Origin: Corynebacterium frankenforstense
GTDB lineage: Bacteria > Actinomycetota > Actinomycetes > Mycobacteriales > Mycobacteriaceae
Assembly (NCBI RefSeq): GCF_030211955.1
Contig: NZ_JASODI010000006.1
Span: 60,158 to 124,157, forward strand
Direction of reading: 5' to 3'
DNA: 64,000 bases
Positions 16,945 to 25,432 of the stretch are shown one piece after another; within the stretch, counting starts at the first letter, position 1, and the number at the start of each line of letters is the position of its first letter. The notes under the pieces were generated by a model. That model was not told the origin of the DNA and ran no database searches. It saw only the letters and a list, made by a program, of their open reading frames with translations. The position numbers were made by a program, and so were the translations under genes.

Positions 16945-18017
16945 TGAAAGCGTTTTTTATGGGTGGTTCCGTGCGCTCTGCCCTGACCCACTTCGCCCTG
17001 TACGGTCTCGCCGACATCATCGAGCAGGCCGGCGGACAGGCACGGCTCGGCTGGACCGACGAAGGACAACCCCGAGGTCGCGTGCTGAGCTCACTTGACG
17101 CAGAGGAGATCGCGACGGCGGTTCTCACAATCGCACGTCGTGACCGGGACGCCACCTGGGTCAACGCGGACGTCGACACCGGCGGACGCGTGCCAGTAGC
17201 CGCATTCTCACCCCGCGTCAAGACCCCTTCGGTGACTGACCGCCCCGGATGGCGAAGGCTCCAGCGCACGCGCCACGCAGCGCTGGACGAGCTCGACGTC
17301 GTCAATGCCGCATCGACACTGCGGTTGATCGACGCACTCGGTGAGCCCTCACACTGGCACATGGGACAGCAGAACCTGGAACCTGACCGGGGTGCGTCCC
17401 GATGGGAGATGAAGACGCGCAACCGCGGTGAGGAGTTCATCTCCCACCGTTACCGCCCGCTATGCCACGAGGTTGCGGATTGGCCTACTGAGCACATCAT
17501 CCAAGGTCTCACGGGGGAAAAACTGCGGGATCCGCTAGGCAAGGACAGGGACACCTCACGCAGCTCGTCGGGCTTGACCACCCCCGGGCCGGCGGATAAC
17601 GCCATGGTCTACTGCGCGCTGCGCGGAATCGCGCAGTTCCCCCTCGGGCACCGCGGTACCGCCGGCAGGTGGGGTACTCCTGTCAATGCGACCCCCGGCG
17701 TCTGGCCCAACGAGGTCACCCATCCTCGGAACATGGCCCTGCCCGCCCTCGTTGGCGAGGTCACTCCGGCACGGCTGCGCGCGATCCTCGTCTCCGCGCA
17801 GATGGACCTGGTGCACCGCGATCTGGTCAGGCCTCCCCGGGATGCCCCCGGTGAGTCAGCGGACGCGGATCGTACGGACCCCGCGTTGGTCGCGGCGGCG
17901 CGCGCATGGCTCCGGCAACGGCGTGTACCGGCAGTGATCGTGTTCCCGATCCTTAAGACGGGCAGCGGCAACGCTCCTGAACGTCAGGTTCAGTCCGGAA
18001 AGGTCCACGTGCTGTGA
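16944..18017 (+). CDS. csb3: Csb3, probable Cas8-like large subunit of subtype I-G
   Basis: 357 residues. Start ATG at 16944 behind GGGAGGGA, overlapping the cas3 stop (TAATG). The N-terminus MKAFFMGGSVRSALTHFALYGLADI and the position between cas3 and cas4-cas1 match the Csb3 family (Balac_1303 type) found in actinobacterial I-G loci, where it replaces the larger Csx17. By elimination it is the large-subunit/PAM-recognition candidate, since no Csx17 is present. RYRPLCHEVADW and TPGPADNAMVYCALRGIAQF look like conserved blocks. Similarity is judged by eye; structural assignment as Cas8 is inference. Confidence 0.7.
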   Translation: MKAFFMGGSVRSALTHFALYGLADIIEQAGGQARLGWTDEGQPRGRVLSSLDAEEIATAVLTIARRDRDATWVNADVDTGGRVPVAAFSPRVKTPSVTDRPGWRRLQRTRHAALDELDVVNAASTLRLIDALGEPSHWHMGQQNLEPDRGASRWEMKTRNRGEEFISHRYRPLCHEVADWPTEHIIQGLTGEKLRDPLGKDRDTSRSSSGLTTPGPADNAMVYCALRGIAQFPLGHRGTAGRWGTPVNATPGVWPNEVTHPRNMALPALVGEVTPARLRAILVSAQMDLVHRDLVRPPRDAPGESADADRTDPALVAAARAWLRQRRVPAVIVFPILKTGSGNAPERQVQSGKVHVL

Positions 18018-19645
18018 CTGCCCCAGAGTCATCAGTGGAGGTCGGTGTCCCGGAGCCTCCGCTCCCGATCAGCCTCGTGGCTCACACCGTGTTCTGTCCG
18101 CGCCGCGCCTGGTTGGAAGCCGCCGGAGAGCGCAGCGACCATGTCCAGATTCAGGCGGGGAAACAGGCTCACCGCCGAGTCGATTCTCCCTCGGAGTCTC
18201 GGCCGGACGGGTTACGCAGCATGAACATCCACTCAGATGCCCACGGTCTGGTGGGCCGGACAGACGTCGTCACCGTTACCGGCGGCGGAGTTGAGGTCAC
18301 AGAGTACAAGGCGACACCGACAAGAAAAACGCCCACGGTGACGGACGCGATGGTCGTCCAGCTCGCACTTCAAGGGCTTTGCCTTACAGAGGACGGGCAG
18401 CGCGTTGACGGACACCGGGTGTATTTCCCGGACAGCAACAAGTCGGTGTCAGTGGACATCGGTGCCGAGGAGATCGCGAACGCATTAAGCTACGTGCGGC
18501 AAACCAGAAAGATCTGCAACTCCGTGCAGGCCCCGGAACCGTTGGAGGATGATCCGCGGTGTACCGCTTGTTCGCACGCCGGGGTCTGCCTACCGGACGA
18601 GCGCAGGTTGCACACTGTGAGGCGGAGGATCCGGGTAGCCGATCCAGACGGGCAGGTCCTGCACGTGGCAACGCCGGGTGCACGCCTGAGTACACGACAG
18701 GGACGGGTGTTAATCAGCGTGCGGGGCGAAAGGCAAGCAACCGTTCCACTCGAGCGGGTCAACGGGCTGGTCCTGCACGGAAACGTCGATGTGTCGAGTG
18801 CACTGCTACGCAATCTCATGTGGCAGCGGATCACAGTGGTGTGGTGCTCGAGTTCCGGCAGAGTTTACGGATGGAACCAGCCAGGCGACGGGCCCAACGG
18901 TGCCGCACGCGTCCAACAGCACGTGGCATCTGCTCACGGGAGGGTGGATCTCGCGCGCGAGTTCATTGCCGGCAAGATTGCTGGCCAGGCGACACTTCTC
19001 CGACGCAACGCCGACCCATCTCAACCTGCCGCCGTGGCCAGCATGCGGGAATTGCAACGGATCGCCGCTGCTTCTACCTCTCGACAGGAGATTTTCGGTG
19101 TCGAGGGTTCGGCGGCCGCCTTGTATTTCGGTCACTTCGCCACCATGCTGCGCGGTACTCACCGGGGATGGTTTACCAAACGCTGGCCTGGACGTTCCGG
19201 CAGAGGCGCAACGGATCCACTGAACTCAGCCCTCAATTACACCTACGCCTTGCTGACGGCTGAGGCGGTGAAGGCCCTGATCGCGTGCGGCTTGGATCCG
19301 CATGCAGGATTTCTGCATTCCAGCAGCCGAAACAAGCCAGCTCTGGCCCTCGACTTGATGGAGGAGTTTCGCGCAGTAATTGCAGACTCGTGTGTGATCA
19401 GTTGCATTAACCGGGGTGCGCTTACTCCATCGAGTTTTTCGGAGGTCACCGGTACCCCTCGACTCACCCCAGAGGGGAGAAAGGCTCTGATCAGGGTCTT
19501 TGAGAACCGGATGAACACCGAATTCACCCACCCGACATTCGGATACAGAGTTTCCTGGAGGCGTGCGCTCGAGGTGCAAGCCCGCTTGGTTCTCGGTTGC
19601 CTTGACGGAACGCAGGAGCACTATGTGGCGGTGAAGACACGTTGA
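18014..19645 (+). CDS. cas4-cas1: Cas4-Cas1 fusion integrase
   Basis: 543 residues from a GTG (18014) that overlaps the csb3 stop. Cas4 part (about 1-200): FCPRRAWLEA gives the first cysteine, CTACSHAGVC the other three for a 4Fe-4S cluster; EVTEYKAT fits the RecB-like nuclease motif. Cas1 part (about 215-543): LHGNVDVSSALLRNLM strand region, then the metal ligands in NYTYALLTAEA (Glu), HAGFLHSS (His) and LDLMEEF (Glu). Such fusions are typical of I-G and select PAM-flanked prespacers (TTN in the systems studied) before integration. GC is lower here than in csb1 and csb2. Confidence 0.92.
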   Translation: MTAPESSVEVGVPEPPLPISLVAHTVFCPRRAWLEAAGERSDHVQIQAGKQAHRRVDSPSESRPDGLRSMNIHSDAHGLVGRTDVVTVTGGGVEVTEYKATPTRKTPTVTDAMVVQLALQGLCLTEDGQRVDGHRVYFPDSNKSVSVDIGAEEIANALSYVRQTRKICNSVQAPEPLEDDPRCTACSHAGVCLPDERRLHTVRRRIRVADPDGQVLHVATPGARLSTRQGRVLISVRGERQATVPLERVNGLVLHGNVDVSSALLRNLMWQRITVVWCSSSGRVYGWNQPGDGPNGAARVQQHVASAHGRVDLAREFIAGKIAGQATLLRRNADPSQPAAVASMRELQRIAAASTSRQEIFGVEGSAAALYFGHFATMLRGTHRGWFTKRWPGRSGRGATDPLNSALNYTYALLTAEAVKALIACGLDPHAGFLHSSSRNKPALALDLMEEFRAVIADSCVISCINRGALTPSSFSEVTGTPRLTPEGRKALIRVFENRMNTEFTHPTFGYRVSWRRALEVQARLVLGCLDGTQEHYVAVKTR

Positions 19646-19950
19646 GCCGGAACGACGCGCGCAGAACACTCATCGCCTATGACGTTCCCAATGACAGGAG
19701 ACGTACCCGGCTCGCAGATGCTCTGGGAAGCTACGGAGACCGGATTCAGTACAGCGTATTCGTAGTGGACATCAGTCCGGCGCGCCTGCTTCGGCTGGAG
19801 GACGCCATAAGGGGAATTATCGATGGAGAGGAGGACTCAGTGTTGTTCTGCGATCTCGGTAGGGTTGCGGATCTTGAAGAGCACAGGCGCCGATTCAGGT
19901 TCCTCGGCCAATCGAGAGAACCGACGCCGGACGGCCCATTAGTGTTCTGA
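19642..19950 (+). CDS. cas2: Cas2 integration subunit
   Basis: 102 residues from a TTG (19642) that overlaps the last codons of cas4-cas1 by 4 nt. TLIAYDVPNDRRRTRLADAL carries the ferredoxin-fold strand with the conserved Asp; GDRIQYSVFVVD is the usual second motif. Forms the spacer-integration complex with Cas1. Last gene before the array; lower GC than the housekeeping neighbours. Confidence 0.9.
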   Translation: MSRNDARRTLIAYDVPNDRRRTRLADALGSYGDRIQYSVFVVDISPARLLRLEDAIRGIIDGEEDSVLFCDLGRVADLEEHRRRFRFLGQSREPTPDGPLVF

Positions 19951-20149
19951 TTGGGTGGCCGTGAATTCCGATCAGCGAGCACCCACCTAATCCGACAATC
20001 TCGCGTGTCGCTCGCGAACTGTCTGCCCAGCTCACAAAGGTGGACCATGGCGAGGACTCAGGTGACCGCTTCGTTACGACCATCGAGGAATCCGTCACTC
20101 GCGGAACACCTGGTACGCTGCTACTCAGGGCGCTGTTTTATCCCGTGCT
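19951..20149 (+). promoter_or_regulatory. CRISPR leader
   Basis: 199 bp between cas2 and the first repeat. An extended -10 box TGGTACGCT (20111-20119) just ahead of the array would start the precursor RNA near 20126. The leader lies on the cas2 side and the decayed repeat on the far side, so the array is transcribed on the plus strand. No gene seen. Confidence 0.55.
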
Positions 20150-20831
20150 ATCGCTGCAGCAATCTGCTGCAGCCCTTCATTGAGGCGCCCTCAATGTCCA
20201 CAAGGACGACTTCAAGGACGAATCGCTGCAGCAATCTGCTGCAGCCCTTCATTGAGGCGCGATCAGTCTGCTGTGTGAGGAGACGGACCGGTATCGCTGC
20301 AGCAATCTGCTGCAGCCCTTCATTGAGGCCCGACGCCGAAGAGGCAGCCTGCGACGCCGCCGAATCGCTGCAGCAATCTGCTGCAGCCCTTCATTGAGGC
20401 GCGGAAGCCAACGCCCGCAGTGCTCGAAGCGCTCGATCGCTGCAGCAATCTGCTGCAGCCCTTCATTGAGGCGATAGTCACTCCGTGGCACTAGTCAAGT
20501 CCATCCGATCGCTGCAGCAATCTGCTGCAGCCCTTCATTGAGGCTGTTCTTAATTCCTTTGTCGGCGTCCCGGCAATGGACATCGCTGCAGCAATCTGCT
20601 GCAGCCCTTCATTGAGGCTGGCACCCCACAGAAAGGACCCCCTGTGCCTGACATATCGCTGCAGCAATCTGCTGCAGCCCTTCATTGAGGCGCACCGTAG
20701 AACGCGCACTGCACTACCCGCCCGACATCGCTGCAGCAATCTGCTGCAGCCCTTCATTGAGGCTCGTCCTCCCACGATGCGGTGTCGCGGCCGTGGACTC
20801 CGATCGCTGCAGCAATCTGCTGCAGCCCTTC
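20150..20831 (+). CRISPR. CRISPR array, 37-bp repeat, 9 spacers, subtype I-G
   Basis: Repeats start at 20150, 20222, 20293, 20364, 20436, 20508, 20582, 20655, 20727 and 20803. The first nine are identical over 37 bp; the tenth keeps 29 bp and loses the 3' end, marking the old end. Spacers are 35, 34, 34, 35, 35, 37, 36, 35 and 39 nt. Each repeat contains GCTGCAGCA (positions 4-12) and TGCTGCAGC (16-24), a perfect 9-bp stem with an ATC loop, followed by CCTTCATTGAGGC; cleavage 3' of the stem would leave an ATTGAGGC-type 5' handle. Spacer sources cannot be named from the window. Confidence 0.97.
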
Positions 20832-20932
20832 TTCACAAACTCATGGAACCGCCGAGGACGGTAGCGTTCAGCGTCACTTTGACGTCGCCGACCGTAGCTC
20901 GCGCCAACCCACGTCCCGGGCCCGCCAACCCC

Positions 20933-21667
20933 CTACACCTGATCACGCGGCATGATGTGGACGCGGTCGATGTTGACGTGCGCCGGCAGCGAGGCCACCC
21001 AGCGCACGGCCTCGGCGATGTCCTCCGGGCCCAGGTTGACGTGGCCCTCGTAGACCGCGTCGGCCTTGTCCTGGTCGCCCTTGAAACGCACCAGCGAGAA
21101 GTCCGTCTTCACCCGGCCCGGGTCGATCTCGGTGACACGGATGTTCGTGCCCTCGGTGGCCTCCTCGATGCGCTGCACGCGCGTCATGGCGCGCAGGCCG
21201 AACTTGGCCGCGTTGTAACCGGCGCCGCCCGCGTACGGGTTGAGCGCGGCGACCGAGGCCATGTTGACGATCAGCCCTTCAGACTCGACGAGCTTGTCAC
21301 GCAGCGCCAGGGTGACGCGCAGGGTGCCGAGCACGTTCGTCTCGTACATCCACTTCCAGTCCTCGAGGTCGGCCTTCTTGACCGGGTCGAGGCCCTTGGC
21401 ACCGCCGGCGTTGTTGACCAGCAGGTCCACCCGTTCGATCTGGGCGGCGAACTCGGCGACCGAGTCGTCGTCGGTGACGTCCAGGCGCACCGCCTCACCC
21501 CCGATCTGCGCGGCGATCTTCTCCAGGCGGTCCACGCGGCGCGCGGCGACGATCACGTGCCAGCCGTCGCCGGCCAGCGCACGCGCGGTCGCCTCGCCGA
21601 TGCCGGAGGAGCCGCCGGTGACCACGGCGACCTTCTGGTTGTCCTGTGCAATCTCTTTGTCAGCCAT
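20933..21667 (-). CDS. short-chain dehydrogenase/reductase
   Basis: 244 residues from the ATG at 21667. Classical SDR: TGGSSGIG at 17-24 for NAD(P), NNAG at 85-88, catalytic Ser138, Tyr151 and Lys155 (YNAAK). The acidic and serine-rich pattern matches the YdfG/serine 3-dehydrogenase-like group (NADP-dependent 3-hydroxy acid dehydrogenases), but the substrate is not readable. The gene ends about 100 bp after the CRISPR array and faces it, so the array and this gene are convergent. Confidence 0.8.
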   Translation of the reverse strand: MADKEIAQDNQKVAVVTGGSSGIGEATARALAGDGWHVIVAARRVDRLEKIAAQIGGEAVRLDVTDDDSVAEFAAQIERVDLLVNNAGGAKGLDPVKKADLEDWKWMYETNVLGTLRVTLALRDKLVESEGLIVNMASVAALNPYAGGAGYNAAKFGLRAMTRVQRIEEATEGTNIRVTEIDPGRVKTDFSLVRFKGDQDKADAVYEGHVNLGPEDIAEAVRWVASLPAHVNIDRVHIMPRDQV

Positions 21668-21824
21668 AGGACCATTCTGGCAGCGCCGCCCGCGCCTCGC
21701 AGACGGATCCCGCCCCGCCCCCACATCCGGGGCAAGCCACACTTACCCCGGGCTGTGCCCCTCCCGGACCGCCGCCGACCCAGTCGCGGCCCACCCGTTT
21801 CCAGCCCCGGCACCACCCCACGCC

Positions 21825-22511
21825 CTAGTAGTCCACCTGCCGGATCGTGATGTTGATGCGCCCCTCCTTCAGTCCCGCGTGCGCGGGCGCGGTACCGTCC
21901 TCGACCTGCGTGATGCCGTGGTAGGCCCGGCGCGCTGGCCCGCCGAAGACGACGGCGTCGCCGCTGATCAGCGGCACGTCCACGAAGGGGCCGGTGCGTT
22001 CCTCGGCGCGCCCGAGCCGGAAGAGCGCGGTGTCGCCGATCGACAGCGAGACCACGGGTGCGTCGGCGACCTCGTCGGCGTCGACGTGCAGGCCCATCCG
22101 CGAGCCCGGCGGGTAGTAGTTGACCAGCGCGACCTCGGCGCGCATGCGCCCCGCCCAGGGCGCCAACGCCGCGGAGCGCTCGCCCGCGACGACCAGCACG
22201 GCGTCGACAATCTCCTGGTAGTTCGCCGGGATCTCCGGTACGGGCACGCCCTCGAACTCGCGCACGTAGCGGTACGGATTGGTCGCCCAGTGCCGCCCGA
22301 GCGAGAGGATGTGCACGCTCATCTGCCCGGTGCGCGTGCGCGGGCGCGCCATGGCCACCGGCGTTCCGGCCACCGAGCGGGCGATCTCGCGCGCCTGCGT
22401 GACCAGCCCCGACTGCTGCCACGCGCCGAGAAAGCCCGGCAGGTGCACCGCGCCCGGGGCGAGTTCACGGGGCGGGCGGGGCAGGCCGGCGGCGTCGAAA
22501 AGCGTGGGCAC
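21825..22511 (-). CDS. alkB: AlkB-like 2-oxoglutarate/Fe(II) DNA demethylase
   Basis: 228 residues from the GTG at 22511, 9 nt after AGGAGG; a GTG at 22517 sits too close to that site. Iron ligands are visible as HVD (His142, Asp144) and His198 in RRAYHGI; the C-terminal GRINITIRQ gives the 2-oxoglutarate-binding arginines. NYYPPGSRMGLH is the conserved approach to the first ligand. AlkB removes methyl groups from 1-methyladenine and 3-methylcytosine. Divergent from the acetyltransferase at 22541 with only about 30 bp between starts. Confidence 0.85.
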   Translation of the reverse strand: MPTLFDAAGLPRPPRELAPGAVHLPGFLGAWQQSGLVTQAREIARSVAGTPVAMARPRTRTGQMSVHILSLGRHWATNPYRYVREFEGVPVPEIPANYQEIVDAVLVVAGERSAALAPWAGRMRAEVALVNYYPPGSRMGLHVDADEVADAPVVSLSIGDTALFRLGRAEERTGPFVDVPLISGDAVVFGGPARRAYHGITQVEDGTAPAHAGLKEGRINITIRQVDY

Positions 22512-22540
22512 GGGCACTCACCTCCTGGCACGATGGGGCC

Positions 22541-23179
22541 ATGTCCGGATTCGACGCCCCAGCCTATTCCTCCATGGACCGGATGCGCTCCGGCGCCTGG
22601 TACCTCACCCACGGCGGGGACATCGCCGCCGAACAGCACCGCACCGCCGAGCTCATGCACGAATTCAATGAGCTGGCCAACACCGACCTCGAGCGCGGCC
22701 GCGCGATCATCCGCGAGGTCACCCACGCCGAGCACGCCGAGGCCACGCTCTTCGCGCCCGCGCGCATCGAGTTCGGCGAGAACGTCCACCTGGGCCGCGG
22801 GGTCTTCATCAACTTCGGCGTCACGATCCTCTCCTCGGCGGAGGTCACCGTCGGCGACCGCGCCATGATCGGGCCGAACTGCCAGCTGATCACGCCCACG
22901 CACCCGACTGACGACGTCGCGATGCGCCGCGGCGGCTGGGAACGTGCGGCGCCGGTGCGCCTCGGCGCCGACGTGTGGCTCGGCGCGGGGGTGACCGTGC
23001 TGCCGGGCGTGGAGATTGGCGACGGGACCACCGTGGGTGCGGGATCCACGGTGACGCGTTCCCTCCCGGAAAATTGCATTGCCGTCGGCACGCCGGCCCG
23101 CGTGATCCGTGAGTGCGACCCGGAGCGCCGGGAGCGCGGGCAGCTCGACGAGGGCAGCCCGGTCGAGCCCTTCGCCTGA
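22541..23179 (+). CDS. sugar O-acetyltransferase (maltose/galactoside type)
   Basis: 212 residues. An N-terminal Mac domain (MRSGAWYLTHGGDIAAEQ, with FNELANTD) is followed by a left-handed beta-helix of hexapeptide repeats (IEFGENVHLGRGVFINFG, IGDGTTVGAGSTVTRSL). The catalytic His is expected in ITPTHP. These LacA/Maa-like enzymes transfer acetyl from acetyl-CoA to sugars. The C-terminal tail beyond the hexapeptide domain is unremarkable. Start ATG at 22541 has no strong ribosome site. Confidence 0.8.
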   Translation: MSGFDAPAYSSMDRMRSGAWYLTHGGDIAAEQHRTAELMHEFNELANTDLERGRAIIREVTHAEHAEATLFAPARIEFGENVHLGRGVFINFGVTILSSAEVTVGDRAMIGPNCQLITPTHPTDDVAMRRGGWERAAPVRLGADVWLGAGVTVLPGVEIGDGTTVGAGSTVTRSLPENCIAVGTPARVIRECDPERRERGQLDEGSPVEPFA

Positions 23180-23820
23180 GCCGCGGCGGTGGCGCCGGGG
23201 ACCGCGCTGAGGCAGGCACGGCGAGCAACGCGCTGAGGCGGGCGCGGCGACCCGGCCACGCGGGGCGACCCGCCATTGTCGATTGGCCAACTTTCGCGAT
23301 CTGAGGTACAGCCCCGGCTACATAGTCCCACTCCACCCCGCCGGCCCGGGCGGCGGGGCCGGAAGGCGCATATACCCTCCCGGGGTACCGGCGTTTCCGC
23401 AGTTCACAGACTCGATACAGAAATCGTTCAATCTTCTCCCACAAGGTTCCCGGGAGACGGTACGCTACCCCCGGCGATGGTTGACGCATCCCTGATCGGG
23501 CAGGCAAGGTAACGGATAAGACCGCCGCAGATGAAACAGGCACCCCCGGATTAGGGTTTTTGTTTCACGGGTTATGAACGATCTTCATTCCGCCAGCGAC
23601 GCGACTATCAGGGGGAATGGTCTTACCTACGCCGGCGAAACGTGCACGGGAAGGTAAAACTTTCGTCGATAAAGCGGTTGCGGGGCGGCGGGCCCGGCGT
23701 CACCATTCACAGCGGCCCGTGGGACGCTGTTCAGCTCCCTCGGATTCGATTTTCATTCCCGGCGTGGCTCCGCCCCCGGTATCTCTCCCCGCAACACCTC
23801 TCACACCAGGAGAAAATTCA
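23180..23820. promoter_or_regulatory. long upstream region of the secreted acidic protein
   Basis: 641 bp without a convincing gene. Near 23542-23580 TGAAACA and TGTTTCA form an inverted repeat enclosing CCC/GGG, operator- or hairpin-like. TTCATT and TATCAG, 16 nt apart (about 23586-23613), are a candidate promoter giving a leader of about 200 nt. The frame of the downstream gene is open through this leader from 23617, but the peptide looks random and the signal peptide starts at 23821. Confidence 0.4.
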
Positions 23821-25338
23821 ATGAAGCTCACCCGTCGCGTCTGCACGTGGCTGGCTGCCGCCTCCGTCGCGGCCACGGGCATCATCGCCCCGACCGCCGG
23901 TGCCGACACCTTCCACGAGACCTACCCCGAGACCCCCGCCCTGAACCCGGACCTGCCGATCGTCCACACCACGCACGGCTCCGACCACATCAAGGCCAAC
24001 ATCCTCAACCCGCGCCCCGTGTGCAACTCCGGTGAGGACTACCGCACCGTGGTCTACAAGGTCACCGACAACTTCTCGCCGGCCGGCACCATCTCGGCGA
24101 CGAACAAGACGAAGAACGACATCCCGCTGACCCAGAACCTGTCGAAGTCGCAGACCGTCTCCCTGTCCATCAAGGGCGACCGCACCGACCAGACCTCCAT
24201 CAACCTCGGCGGCTCCCACAGCCAGGACGGCACTGAGGGCTCCATCGGCATCGCCAAGACCATCACCGAGCAGATCGGCGGCGAGTTCTCCTACTCCCTG
24301 ACCTGGGATGCCGGTCAGCAGATCGGGCCGTACGACGTCCCCGCCGGCCACACCGGTGAGGCCACCTACGGCTTCCGCACCATCAACCTGGACGGCACCC
24401 AGCAGTACTGCCGCCCGAACGGCACCTGGTCCACCCCGACCCCGTGGCGCGTCTTCGCCCCGATGAAGAACGAGGTCGAGGTCAAGCTGTACAAGAACGC
24501 CTCCGACTCCTGGATGGGCACCGCCCACGAGGTCGAGGAGGACGAGGCCGTCGACGAGTCCACCCAGACCGAGGACATCATCGACGACACCCTGACCGAC
24601 GAGGTCGCCGAGGCCGACGCCGACGCCGTGGCCACCGACGAGGACACCGAGGTCGACCCGGAGGTCGACACCTCCGTCGCCGACCCGGAGGTCGAGGACG
24701 GCACCGACGCCGAGCCGGAGATCGAGCCGGAGACCGCCACCGACCCGGAGGGCGACCTGCCCGCCGACGGTGAGACCGTGCTGGACGAGGACGAGGCCAC
24801 CGACGAGGAGGCCACCGAGGACGAGGCCACCGACGAGGAGGCCACCGAGGACGAGGCCAAGGCCGACTACGACCTGGAGCCCTACTTCACCGTGGCCGCC
24901 GGCAAGTCCGCCGGCTTCGCCGGCCTGGTCGCCCTGCGCGTCAAGAACGTCGGCGACAAGCGCTACTTCCAGGACAACATGGCCACCCGCTTCCGCATCG
25001 ACGTCCACACCGCCGAGGGCCCCGAGGGCGTCGACCGCCTGATCACCCCGGGCTGGTTCAACGGTGCCTACACCCGCGACCTGGGCTTCGACGCCGAGAA
25101 GGGTGTCCGCTCCTTCGAGGTCACCCTGTCCAACCCGATCAACTCGGGTGACACCGCCCTGGTGGCCAACCTGAACTTCGGCGACGGCCTGACCAAGGAG
25201 GGTCGCCTGAAGAACTACATCACGGTCACCCAGACCGGCCGCATCGACGGTGACGAGACCACGTCCAACGACCAGGACGTCGACTCCCGCGAGCACACCT
25301 TCGATCACATGGGCCGCCAGAACAAGGGCATCTTCTAA
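23821..25338 (+). CDS. secreted protein with acidic linker, possibly aerolysin-like N-terminal domain
   Basis: 505 residues. Signal peptide MKLTRRVCTWLAAASVAATG with likely cleavage after Ala28 (TAGA/DT). Mature part: an N-terminal domain (about 29-235) with two cysteines (near 67 and 198) and a long Ser/Thr-alternating segment (NKTKNDIPLTQNLSKSQTVS, then SLSIKGDRTDQTSINLGGSH) reminiscent of the stem region of aerolysin/ETX-type pore-forming proteins; a very acidic, repeat-bearing linker (about 236-350, DEEATEDEAT repeated); and a C-terminal beta-rich domain (351-505). Codon use is extremely biased to GAC, GAG, AAG and AAC, so it should be very abundant. Strong ribosome site (AGGAG) and a strong terminator. 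I do not recognise a named family; the toxin-like reading is tentative. Confidence 0.65.
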   Translation: MKLTRRVCTWLAAASVAATGIIAPTAGADTFHETYPETPALNPDLPIVHTTHGSDHIKANILNPRPVCNSGEDYRTVVYKVTDNFSPAGTISATNKTKNDIPLTQNLSKSQTVSLSIKGDRTDQTSINLGGSHSQDGTEGSIGIAKTITEQIGGEFSYSLTWDAGQQIGPYDVPAGHTGEATYGFRTINLDGTQQYCRPNGTWSTPTPWRVFAPMKNEVEVKLYKNASDSWMGTAHEVEEDEAVDESTQTEDIIDDTLTDEVAEADADAVATDEDTEVDPEVDTSVADPEVEDGTDAEPEIEPETATDPEGDLPADGETVLDEDEATDEEATEDEATDEEATEDEAKADYDLEPYFTVAAGKSAGFAGLVALRVKNVGDKRYFQDNMATRFRIDVHTAEGPEGVDRLITPGWFNGAYTRDLGFDAEKGVRSFEVTLSNPINSGDTALVANLNFGDGLTKEGRLKNYITVTQTGRIDGDETTSNDQDVDSREHTFDHMGRQNKGIF

Positions 25339-25364
25339 GAGACAACAGCCCTGCTGCGCGACAG

Positions 25365-25403
25365 ACCGGGCGTCCCGCCACCACGGCGGGGCGCCCGGTT
25401 TTT
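25365..25403 (+). terminator. rho-independent terminator
   Basis: 15-bp stem (ACCGGGCGTCCCGCC paired with GGCGGGGCGCCCGGT, one G-T pair), 5-nt loop ACCAC, then five T. Closes the secreted-protein gene. Confidence 0.9.
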
Positions 25404-25432
25404 CCGTGTGCGCAGCTACCCTGGGATAAACC

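Noticed and set aside
23617..23820. Upstream start for the secreted acidic protein
   Set aside because: The frame is open, but a signal peptide and AGGAG site place the start at 23821 and the extra peptide is featureless.
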